Origin: an uncultured Verrucomicrobiota bacterium | GTDB lineage: Bacteria; Verrucomicrobiota; Verrucomicrobiia; Limisphaerales; UBA9464 | Reading direction: 5' to 3' | DNA: 17,280 nucleotides | Assembly: GCA_903864375.1 (NCBI GenBank) | Contig: CAIPFS010000653.1 | Location: forward strand, 1 to 17,280 | In this document: piece by piece, positions 1-6,009 of the stretch | Layout: the number at the start of each line of letters is the position of its first letter | Position numbering within the stretch: the stretch's first letter is position 1 | Translations under genes and position numbers: made by a program | The notes under the pieces: model-generated | The model's input: only the letters and a program-made list of their open reading frames with translations | Databases searched by the model: none | What the model was told of the DNA's origin: nothing

Positions 1-101
1 GAGAACTGGCCGGGTTTAAAAAAGGCGAGCAAGCTGGTGATCACCACGATCGCAGCCACCCACAGAAAGCCTTGCTGATATTTGCGCAGAGAACGGATCA
101 T
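1..101 (-). CDS. N-terminus of a membrane-anchored protein, possibly SurA/PpiD-like peptidylprolyl isomerase (partial)
   Basis: An open frame starts with ATG at 101-99 on the minus strand and runs off the window edge after 33 codons. It begins MIRSLRKYQQGFLWVAAI and continues with a hydrophobic stretch (about residues 12-27) ending before FFKPGQF. The pattern is a short basic N-terminus followed by one membrane span, a signal anchor. This kind of start (MxRxLRKxQ...) is common on SurA_N/PpiD-like peptidylprolyl isomerases of Verrucomicrobia, which fold exported proteins. That identification rests only on the first 33 residues and is an inference. The gene diverges from the GrpE-like gene at 247, so the 145 bp between them should hold promoters for both. 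No strong Shine-Dalgarno is seen before the ATG. Confidence 0.5.
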   Translation of the reverse strand, partial: MIRSLRKYQQGFLWVAAIVVITSLLAFFKPGQF

Positions 102-246
102 ACCTACGGGAGACGTGCTCCCAAGACGGTCATCCTAGCCGATGGCAGAAAAAACGGTCAAAGCCAAAAGCAGTCATTGAAGAGCAGCCATCCGCTCCAG
201 GCAAAACGGCTTCCCCTGACGACCCAATCCACGCAATCTGTCGCGA

Positions 247-1095
247 ATGGCAATTCCGTCTGCGCCAATCATCGTTAAATGGCCCTTTTTCCTCGCTGAT
301 TTCGTTTTGGTGGCGTTGGGCTCGGCCATCGCCTGGTCCGCGAAGTGGCCGCCAACCCCGTTGTTGATCCTCGCCCTGGTGGCCTGCTTCATTTCCGGGG
401 CCGTGATTTTGATCTACCCGTTTCTTCGGGAACACGCGGCTGCTGTAAAGCTCTGGGAACAGGTCAATCTCGCGGAGGCCGCTCAACAGTTGGACCAGTT
501 GGTCACGGTTGCCAACCGGGTCGTTGCCGCAGCCCAGGAATGGGAGGGGTTTCAAACCAACACCCAAAAACTCCACCAGCAGTCAGGGCAGTTGGTGGAT
601 CGAATGGCGGGTGAGGCAAAGGCCTTCTCCGAGTTCCTCCATCGGACTGAGCTTCAGGAAAAGCAGTCTCTGCGCTTTGAACTGGATAAAGTCCGCCGTC
701 AGGAGGCGGAAATGCTCCAGGTGCTGGTTCATCTGTTGGATCATGTCCATGCCCTGCGTCAGGCCGGAGAGCGCTCCGGCCAACCGCAACTGGCACTGCA
801 ACTGGCCAACTTTCGATCCGCCTGCCTGGAAACAGCGCGGCGGGTGGGCCTTCTGGCATTTGAATCGGAACCAGGAAGCCGCTTTGACCCGAACTCCCAC
901 CAGACGGTGGATGGCAGGGAACCGTCGGAGGGGGCCGTGATTAGCTCCACCGTCGCCTGCGGTTATACCTTTCAGGGGCAACCTGTCCGGCGGATTCTGG
1001 TCTCACTCCAGGAAGACCCGGGAGGCACGGCCCACGACCCAGGTCCGGCTGGTTTACCCCCGGACGACGGCTCCATGGCCCCGACCGGAGGTTGA
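247..1095 (+). CDS. Membrane-anchored protein with coiled coil and GrpE-like C-terminal domain
   Basis: A 282-residue protein. Residues 13-30 and 38-59 are two hydrophobic segments forming a hairpin anchor. Residues 66-175 are rich in Leu, Gln, Glu and Ala in a coiled-coil pattern. Residues 195-256 resemble the beta-wing domain of the nucleotide exchange factor GrpE: GLLAFESEPGSRFDPNSHQT, then EGAVISSTVACGY and a QPVRRILVSL strand, matching the family pattern G..FDPxxHxAV...G.V......GY...GR.LRPA.V.V. GrpE releases ADP from DnaK and is normally soluble, about 190-200 residues. A two-span N-terminal anchor is unusual and would place the domain at the inner membrane. The C-terminal 25 residues are Gly/Pro-rich. 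No dnaK or dnaJ is nearby. The start has no strong ribosome binding site, so an alternative nearby start is possible. The GrpE relation is read from sequence pattern only. Confidence 0.75.
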   Translation: MAIPSAPIIVKWPFFLADFVLVALGSAIAWSAKWPPTPLLILALVACFISGAVILIYPFLREHAAAVKLWEQVNLAEAAQQLDQLVTVANRVVAAAQEWEGFQTNTQKLHQQSGQLVDRMAGEAKAFSEFLHRTELQEKQSLRFELDKVRRQEAEMLQVLVHLLDHVHALRQAGERSGQPQLALQLANFRSACLETARRVGLLAFESEPGSRFDPNSHQTVDGREPSEGAVISSTVACGYTFQGQPVRRILVSLQEDPGGTAHDPGPAGLPPDDGSMAPTGG

Positions 1096-1101
1096 GGCCA
1101 T

Positions 1102-1132
1102 AGCCGGAGCCAGGTTCGCCGGGCTTTATTTT
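1102..1132 (+). terminator. Candidate weak terminator after the GrpE-like gene
   Basis: Seven bases after the stop codon, AGCCGG (1102-1107) can pair with CCGGGCT (1119-1125) with one bulged G. The stem is followed by TTATTTT (1126-1132). It lies between two convergent genes, where a terminator is expected, but the stem is short. Confidence 0.3.
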
Positions 1133-1174
1133 CCAACGCTCTCCCGGCGGAGGGCAATCTACCGATGCGCTGCC

Positions 1175-1576
1175 TTACTTTGCCCCCTGGTCAATCCAGG
1201 CGCGGATGAGTCCGACTTCTTCTTTCGTCAGGGGATCCCCTTTTCCCTTGGGCGGCATGAAATCGTCCTCTTCCCCAATCCGGGCGACAGAATGGACCAG
1301 CGTGCTTTTCGCGCTGTCCTTCGGAACGATGTTCGGGGCGTCTTCACCGCCTTTGAGGGTAGCCTCCAGGGAGTCCAGCCGCAGCTTTCCCTTCTGCTTT
1401 TCCGCGCCGTGACATTTGACGCAGCTCTTTTCAAAAATCGGTTTGATGTCGGTCTCAAATTTGACACCACTCTTGGTGGCGGCCGGTGGAAGCTTGGAGA
1501 TGTCCACTTCGGCGGCCTCCATCAGGAGTCCGGCGGTGCTCAATAGCAGAAGATGGGAAATTCGAATCGATTTCAT
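1175..1576 (-). CDS. Small exported c-type cytochrome (planctomycete-type cytochrome c domain)
   Basis: A 133-residue protein. Residues 1-22 form a signal peptide (MKSIRISHLLLLSTAGLLMEA). A haem-binding CVKCH lies at residues 52-56 and a distal methionine ligand is likely at M107 in DDFMPPKGKG. The segment FETDIKPIFEKSCVKCHG, then KGKLRLDS, then FMPPKG and a final LIRAWIDQGA is the recognisable plan of planctomycete cytochrome c (PSCyt1) domains. In larger proteins these are fused to DUF1549/DUF1553; here the domain stands alone. It should act in the periplasm as a one-electron carrier; the partner is unknown. It is transcribed divergently from the ferredoxin gene 153 bp away and converges with the GrpE-like gene. 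Shared origin with the DUF1501/DUF1800 locus downstream is suggested only by frequent co-occurrence of these families in PVC bacteria. Confidence 0.88.
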   Translation of the reverse strand: MKSIRISHLLLLSTAGLLMEAAEVDISKLPPAATKSGVKFETDIKPIFEKSCVKCHGAEKQKGKLRLDSLEATLKGGEDAPNIVPKDSAKSTLVHSVARIGEEDDFMPPKGKGDPLTKEEVGLIRAWIDQGAK

Positions 1577-1729
1577 GGGAATTCAGTTCACTGCGGGATT
1601 CAGGACGTCCGTCGACCCAAAATGATTCAATCGGGACTGGAGTCGAAGAAATTTCGCGCAATTTGGCGCTTGCGAGGGCACACGGGACCGACGATATGTG
1701 TCGCCCGAGCTTTGACTCACTAACCTCCT
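1577..1729. promoter_or_regulatory. Divergent promoter region between cytochrome c and ferredoxin genes
   Basis: This 153-bp region separates two genes transcribed away from each other, so it should contain both promoters. TTGCGA followed after 17 bases by GATATG, upstream of the ferredoxin gene, is a possible but poor sigma-70 match. The ferredoxin ATG is directly preceded by AACCTCCT. That is the anti-Shine-Dalgarno sequence rather than a binding site, so translation initiation there does not use a classical SD. Confidence 0.35.
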
Positions 1730-1963
1730 ATGGCCGAAATCGCCAACCGCTATTCCAACAACGTCACGGGCAAGTATTTCGTCGATAATCAATGCATTGA
1801 TTGCGACCTTTGCCGCGAAACCGCCCCGCAAAATTTCACGCGTTTTGATGACGGAGGCTATAGCTACGTCAAAAAGCAGCCGACCACCCCTGAGGAGGAG
1901 GCGGCCTGCAAGGAAGCCATGGAGGGCTGCCCTGTGGAGGCCATTGGAAACTTCGGGGCCTAA
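1730..1963 (+). CDS. Single-cluster 4Fe-4S ferredoxin
   Basis: A 77-residue soluble protein. Cysteines at 22, 25 and 28 form CxxCxxC in the segment QCIDCDLCRE, and the fourth ligand is C67 in EGCPVEAI, the classic CP motif. C60 is an additional cysteine that might form a disulfide or be free. The segment between the two cysteine groups (about 38 residues) carries no second cluster, so this is a monocluster ferredoxin of the Fer4_13/Fer4_15 kind rather than a 2x[4Fe-4S] clostridial type. It carries low-potential electrons in the cytoplasm; the partner cannot be told from the neighbours. It is a single-gene unit with its own intrinsic terminator, diverging from the cytochrome gene. The length is usual for the family. 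Confidence 0.92.
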   Translation: MAEIANRYSNNVTGKYFVDNQCIDCDLCRETAPQNFTRFDDGGYSYVKKQPTTPEEEAACKEAMEGCPVEAIGNFGA

Positions 1964-1987
1964 AAAGAGAGCTTTTCGTCCAACCCC

Positions 1988-2033
1988 ACCCCAAGGCGAT
2001 CGGATTCCTCGATCTCTTGGGGTTTGGTTTTTT
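1988..2033 (+). terminator. Intrinsic terminator of the ferredoxin gene
   Basis: ACCCCAAG (1988-1995) pairs with CTTGGGGT (2016-2023), with a further GATC/GATC pairing inside the loop. The stem is followed by TTGGTTTTTT ending in six T (2028-2033). It begins 25 bases after the ferredoxin stop codon. Confidence 0.82.
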
Positions 2034-2123
2034 GTCGTCGTACCGATTGCTCAATTGGTTGAACGACCGGCGGATACGTCGAGGTTCCATCGGTGCCGCG
2101 CCAGGTGTCTCCCCGAACTCCCT

Positions 2124-2153
2124 TCACTCGAAGGTTCCGGAACCTTCGAGTGA
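2124..2153. repeat. Perfect 30-bp palindrome 3' of DUF1800 copy A
   Basis: The arm TCACTCGAAGGTTCC (2124-2138) is followed immediately by its exact reverse complement (2139-2153), with no spacer and no mismatch. It lies 37 bp beyond the stop codon of the minus-strand DUF1800 gene and about 90 bp beyond the plus-strand ferredoxin terminator. On the minus strand it could form a stable mRNA 3' hairpin, but no T-tract follows, so it is not a classical terminator. Alternatives are a REP-like element, a processing signal or a protein-binding site. No second copy was seen in this window. Confidence 0.85.
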
Positions 2154-2190
2154 CACGAAGTCGGTGACCACCACGGCCCCGCTCCCGGGA

Positions 2191-4785
2191 TCAACGGAGA
2201 ACCTGGTAATAGTTGGATTGCAGCACCAGGTAGATGCTGTTTCGGATGGACGCTGCAATGGTCGGCCCCCCGGCGACAGTGGATTGTACGATTGCTGCAA
2301 TATCCGATGGCATTCGCCCGTAGAAAAACTGATTGGCGATGGCCTGGGTGCACGCCGCGGGATCGAAGGACAGGGGGATGTAATTGTTGAAGGAAAACAG
2401 GGCATACCCGTTCATTCCGGTGAAGATCAGGCTGTTGACGAAATTCATCCGGTAAAGGGCTCCCGGCTGTGAGAGAGTCTGGAACTCCGGGGCGATCAGC
2501 CCCGCGTCCGTGCGGTAGTACGGAGAGTAGTAGCCGAAGACACTGGCCGGGTAGAACAGCTTCTGTCCCATGTTGGCGGTCCACCGGGAGATGAGCCATC
2601 CCGGCGGCGGCTGGGCACCAAGGGCGCGAAGACTGGCCAGCGTGAACAATAGCGGTTCGCGCAAATGCCCCGCGTTGGTGGAGGGGACGTAAAGCGGATC
2701 ATCCCCCTGACGCGCCTCGGCGTCCGTCAGGATGGCCAGGACCACCGCACTCAAGTCGCCTTGTGTCTGGTTGAAAACCGTCGCCACCCGTTGCACATAG
2801 GCCGGGGTGGGATTGCCCGTCACCAGGTGCTGGATTAGGCGGAAGGAAACAAAGGGCGCGCAATTGGGATGGTTGACCAGGGCGTTGATGGTCGCATCCA
2901 AATCCTGCCGGGCCGTCTGTCCCGCTGGTAAGACAACCCCGCCCAGGATCGTCTTTGCAGTGGTGTCATGGTTATCCTCCACGGCTTGCATGACCCCATT
3001 GAAGTTTTTGGGGCTATGCCCGGTCACCGGGTCCGGAGTTCCAGAATAGGTCCAACCCGTGAACACCCTGGCCATCTGGACGATCACGTCGGTGCCGTAA
3101 AGCGGAATCTGTTGCCCCTTTGAATCGGTCCGGATGGTTCCGTCGGGATTCAAAACCACCGGACCGACGCTGAACAATTGCATCAGCTCACGGGCAAAGT
3201 TCTCATTCGGGACAATTCCAGCTGCAGGGTTGGCCTTGTCATTGTCGGCCATGTCCAGATACATGGCCATGGAGGGGCAAAGGGCGATGTCGGTCAGCAA
3301 CGTTGCATAGGATCCCAGGGCATCCTTGCTCACGATGTTGTAGTACGGGGCAAACTTGTCTCCAGTTCCCTCCTTGATTCCCGAAACCACTACGAAGCCC
3401 GATAGGGCAAAGGCGACCCGCTGCCGGAGTTGATCCCTCGAGGTTAAGGCGTTGCTGGCAAACTGGATTTGAATGGCCGTCAGGTCGTACGGGTACTTGG
3501 TGTCATGAAAATAGGTGGAAGGCGGTAACGCCACCTGCTGATTCCACCAATTGCTGAAGCCGAATTTCTGGAGCACGTGGGTATTGGTGGCGTCGGGTCC
3601 CCAGGTGGCCTGTTCCAGGATTCGTCCCGCCGCTAGAAAGCTCATGTTGGTTCCGTCGGAAGTGGTCGGAACGTTGAACCAGGGCGACAGCGTGAGGTAG
3701 GGATTGGGGTTTGCCGCCTGAAACGAGGTGAAACGGGTCAGTGTGGGGGGCAAATCAACGGACACCACCAATTGGGTGGGGGAAAGCCAGGTCGTGGGAA
3801 GGGCTGTCCCCAGATAATCCCGAACAACGGTCTGGGGAACCAGGCCCGTGCCGGTCAGAAGGACATTGTGTTTGCCAAAGGTGATCGGATTCGGGGTGGA
3901 AGCAGTGAGGGTGGGGAAGGGGAATTGCAGGTTGACGGAGGCGGTCACGCTGACCGTCGGGTCCGCCTGACTGGTGGCCACCAGGGTGACCACCGGGGGT
4001 GACGGCATGACCAATGGGGCCGTGTACAGGTTGCTGACGACGGTCCCGACCGAGGCGTTGCCTCCTGGGATCCCGTTGACGGTCCAGGTGAGCCCCCAGT
4101 TGGCCGTATTGCTCAACACCCGGCTGTATTGGACGGAGCCGCCCAACTTGAGGGTCGAATTGGTCGGCGTGAGGGTCATCGTCACCGGCGGCGGAGGGGG
4201 CAGATTGGTCAGCGTCACCCACGCCGTCGCGGCCACCGTGGGGTCTGCGATCGACACCACCTGAACCTGAATCGGATTGGACGGAGGAATGGTGGTCGGA
4301 GCATTGTAATTACCGAAATGAATGGAACCGTTGGTTGAGTCTCCTTCCACGACCCCATTGACGGTCCATTGGACATCGGTGATTCCGTTGAAGGAGTTGG
4401 TAATGGTCGAGTTGAAATGGAAGGCAGTTCCCGGCAGAAACGATGCGTTGGTCGGTGAAATGGAAATCGTGATGCTGCCGGGAGGAGGCACTACCAAGGG
4501 GTTCGTGATGGTCACCCAGGCCGACGCCGTCACCGTGGGGTCCTGGGTCGAGGACACGGTGATCTGAACCGGGTTGACCGGTGGTGCATTGGTTGGGGCG
4601 TTGTAATTGCCAAAGTGAATCAACCCGTTGGTGGAATCCCCATCCACGACCCCGTTCACCGACCATTGGACATCGGTTATGCCATTAAAGCTGTTGGTGA
4701 TGGTCGAGGAGAAGTGAAACGCCGTTCCCGCCTTGAGGGTGGCGTTGGTGGGGGAGATGGTCAGCGTAATGCTTCCAGGCGGTGG
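2191..4785 (-). repeat. Long duplicated segment, copy A (paired with 7388-9982)
   Basis: This 2595-bp segment aligns with 7388-9982 at a constant offset of 5197 bp, with no insertion or deletion seen. Identity is uneven: about 97 percent by hand count over 3658-3900 and about 85 percent over 2221-2340. It covers residues 151-1014 of the two DUF1800 proteins. Confidence 0.9.
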
Positions 4786-5235
4786 TGTTAAAATCGGGTT
4801 GGTCAGGGTCACCCAGGCCGTGGCTGTCACTTTGGGATCCAATGTCGAGGCCACGATAATCTGAATCGGATTGACGGGCGGAATGGTGGTCGGCGCGTTG
4901 TAGTTACCGAAGTGCATCAATCCATTGGTCGGATCCCCATTGAGAATCCCGTTGACGTACCAATTGACGCCGATGTCCGTGGAAAACGTATTGGTGATGG
5001 CGGCGGTAAAGTGGAAGGCCGTCCCGGTCTTGAACGTCACGTTCGTTGGCGAAACGGAAAGGGTGATGCTGCCTGGCGGAGGGGCAAGGTCGCCGGCAAT
5101 CGGCGTTGAGATTGGGAACGAAATCAACGAGGGCACCGGCGTGGTGGTGAGGAGCGGGTCTGGCACCTGTGCTTCGGCAACAGGCCTGAGCAATCCCGAC
5201 ACAATCAGCACGACTAAAAATCGAATCAGGTTCAT
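2191..5235 (-). CDS. Exported DUF1800 protein with four Ig-like repeats (copy A)
   Basis: A 1014-residue protein. Residues 1-22 are a signal peptide (MNLIRFLVVLIVSGLLRPVA, then EA). Three near-identical Ig-like units start at residues 52, 151 and 250 (each opening PPPGSIT and containing HFGNYNAP). A divergent fourth follows at 347-440 and an IPT/TIG-like segment at about 441-525. The DUF1800 domain runs from about 536 to the end. Its hallmarks are GRILEQATWGPD (538-549), LRQRVAFALSG (603-613), NENFARELMQLFSVG (677-691), FTGWTY (725-730), HDTTAKTILGG (756-766) and FRLIQHLV (798-805). The biochemical role of DUF1800 is unknown; family members are exported and usually paired with DUF1501. From codon 151 on it aligns without gaps with copy B at 7388-10432, but the N-terminal 150 residues differ. 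It is preceded by a 774-bp gap, so it probably has its own promoter. Confidence 0.9.
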   Translation of the reverse strand: MNLIRFLVVLIVSGLLRPVAEAQVPDPLLTTTPVPSLISFPISTPIAGDLAPPPGSITLSVSPTNVTFKTGTAFHFTAAITNTFSTDIGVNWYVNGILNGDPTNGLMHFGNYNAPTTIPPVNPIQIIVASTLDPKVTATAWVTLTNPILTPPPGSITLTISPTNATLKAGTAFHFSSTITNSFNGITDVQWSVNGVVDGDSTNGLIHFGNYNAPTNAPPVNPVQITVSSTQDPTVTASAWVTITNPLVVPPPGSITISISPTNASFLPGTAFHFNSTITNSFNGITDVQWTVNGVVEGDSTNGSIHFGNYNAPTTIPPSNPIQVQVVSIADPTVAATAWVTLTNLPPPPPVTMTLTPTNSTLKLGGSVQYSRVLSNTANWGLTWTVNGIPGGNASVGTVVSNLYTAPLVMPSPPVVTLVATSQADPTVSVTASVNLQFPFPTLTASTPNPITFGKHNVLLTGTGLVPQTVVRDYLGTALPTTWLSPTQLVVSVDLPPTLTRFTSFQAANPNPYLTLSPWFNVPTTSDGTNMSFLAAGRILEQATWGPDATNTHVLQKFGFSNWWNQQVALPPSTYFHDTKYPYDLTAIQIQFASNALTSRDQLRQRVAFALSGFVVVSGIKEGTGDKFAPYYNIVSKDALGSYATLLTDIALCPSMAMYLDMADNDKANPAAGIVPNENFARELMQLFSVGPVVLNPDGTIRTDSKGQQIPLYGTDVIVQMARVFTGWTYSGTPDPVTGHSPKNFNGVMQAVEDNHDTTAKTILGGVVLPAGQTARQDLDATINALVNHPNCAPFVSFRLIQHLVTGNPTPAYVQRVATVFNQTQGDLSAVVLAILTDAEARQGDDPLYVPSTNAGHLREPLLFTLASLRALGAQPPPGWLISRWTANMGQKLFYPASVFGYYSPYYRTDAGLIAPEFQTLSQPGALYRMNFVNSLIFTGMNGYALFSFNNYIPLSFDPAACTQAIANQFFYGRMPSDIAAIVQSTVAGGPTIAASIRNSIYLVLQSNYYQVLR
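3916..5082 (-). repeat. Tandem array of four Ig-like domain repeats in copy A
   Basis: Units of about 291-297 bp occupy 4786-5082, 4489-4785, 4198-4488 and 3916-4197. The first three are closely similar at protein level: PPPGSIT, SPTN, GTAFHF, a W.VNG motif, HFGNYNAP, DP.V.A.AWVT. The fourth is divergent (PPVTMTLTPTNSTLK, WTVNGIPGG). Copy B has only two of the close type plus the divergent one, so unit number has changed between the paralogues. Confidence 0.85.
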
Positions 5236-5248
5236 GCGAATACAAGTA

Positions 5249-5263
5249 AGGTAAATGCCTAAA
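5249..5263 (-). promoter_or_regulatory. Conserved 15-bp box upstream of copy A
   Basis: The coding strand reads TTTAGGCATTTACCT, ending 13 bases before the ATG of copy A. Copy B has TTTAGTAATTTACCT at nearly the same place. The two differ at two positions, although the surrounding upstream DNA is unalike. It may be a promoter core or leader element; it is not a Shine-Dalgarno. Confidence 0.4.
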
Positions 5264-5660
5264 TTCAGTACGAAAAAATTCTAAAATAAACACGCAGTTT
5301 AGCGGCCCGCCTTTTGGTCGGATTGTGAACTCACTAGGTAACCTAAGTTTCCTTGGCCAACGCTTTTGGAGGTGGATTTGATCATGTAATTTGCGGACAT
5401 GCCGTTGGGGATTGGAGTTTCTGAGTGCGCTTTCTGTATTGAACTTCACCGGTCGGTCGGCAATTTGCCAAGCTCAAATCCATCCCCAGCCAGAAAAAAA
5501 CAAAAAGAATTCGGTTAAATACAATTTATTATTCCGTGGGAACGTTCAAGCGATTCCCAAAAATAATTCGTAAAGACATGATGTGAAGCAACATCGATGA
5601 AACAAACCTCAAGACGGCTTGAAACACCGGCATCGTTGGTTCAATCGAAAAACAGACCTG

Positions 5661-5693
5661 GAATCCGTTGGCCTCTCAGAGGTCAACGGATTC
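5661..5693 (-). terminator. Strong near-perfect hairpin, probable terminator of the copy B-DUF1501 unit
   Basis: GAATCCGTTGGCCTCT (5661-5676) pairs with AGAGGTCAACGGATTC (5678-5693): 16 pairs with a single G-T wobble and a one-base spacer. Read on the minus strand, five T follow eight bases later (complement of 5648-5652). That placement between the DUF1501 gene and the presumed copy A promoter suits an operon terminator, though the T-tract is short and displaced. Confidence 0.5.
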
Positions 5694-5941
5694 GGTCATG
5701 AAAAACAGTTGGGTACCCTCAGGCGGGACGTATCGCCTGAATCGGAGCCTCATCGCTGCCACCACCGATCCCGCTTGGATTCGCAGGAAACCAGGCACGC
5801 GACGTCGGTCGGGTACGTTTAATCAAGAGAACAACAGCTCGCCCTGAATGACTTAGGTAAAAAACCTACGCCATTCCTTGAAATAGACTAACCGCGAAAG
5901 CCCCGGCGGGAGGTGAGTGCCCGGGACGGACCGGAGGGAAT

Positions 5942-5976
5942 GGCTCAAGGCCCTCGAGCCCGTTGTTGGACAACGG
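5942..5976 (-). other. Two adjacent small hairpins 3' of the DUF1501 gene
   Basis: GGCTCAAG/CTCGAGCC (5942-5949 and 5953-5960, three-base loop, one wobble) abuts CCGTTGT/ACAACGG (5960-5966 and 5970-5976, three-base loop, perfect). They begin 33 bases after the DUF1501 stop. No T-tract follows, so mRNA 3' protection or pausing is more likely than intrinsic termination. Confidence 0.4.
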
Positions 5977-6009
5977 AAGCTGAAGGCCCTGGAGAGCTTG
6001 GGATGGAGG

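Larger units (their letters stand above)
5236..6009. other. 774-bp intergenic region between DUF1501 and DUF1800 copy A
   Basis: No convincing gene is seen in any frame. The part nearest copy A (about 5236-5600) is AT-rich and should hold its promoter. The rest holds inverted repeats at 5661-5693, 5719-5740 (TCAGGCG...CGCCTGA) and 5942-5976. If the locus arose by duplicating a DUF1800-DUF1501 pair, no recognisable DUF1501 remnant survives here. Confidence 0.6.

Noticed and set aside
1724..1729. CCTCCT next to the ferredoxin start as a Shine-Dalgarno
   Set aside because: It is the anti-Shine-Dalgarno sequence itself, not its complement, and cannot pair with the 16S 3' end.
5391..5822. Two plus-strand frames of 60 and 67 codons in the gap before DUF1800 copy A
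   Set aside because: They have no plausible start context and no motif. The second runs through the strong hairpin at 5661-5693.
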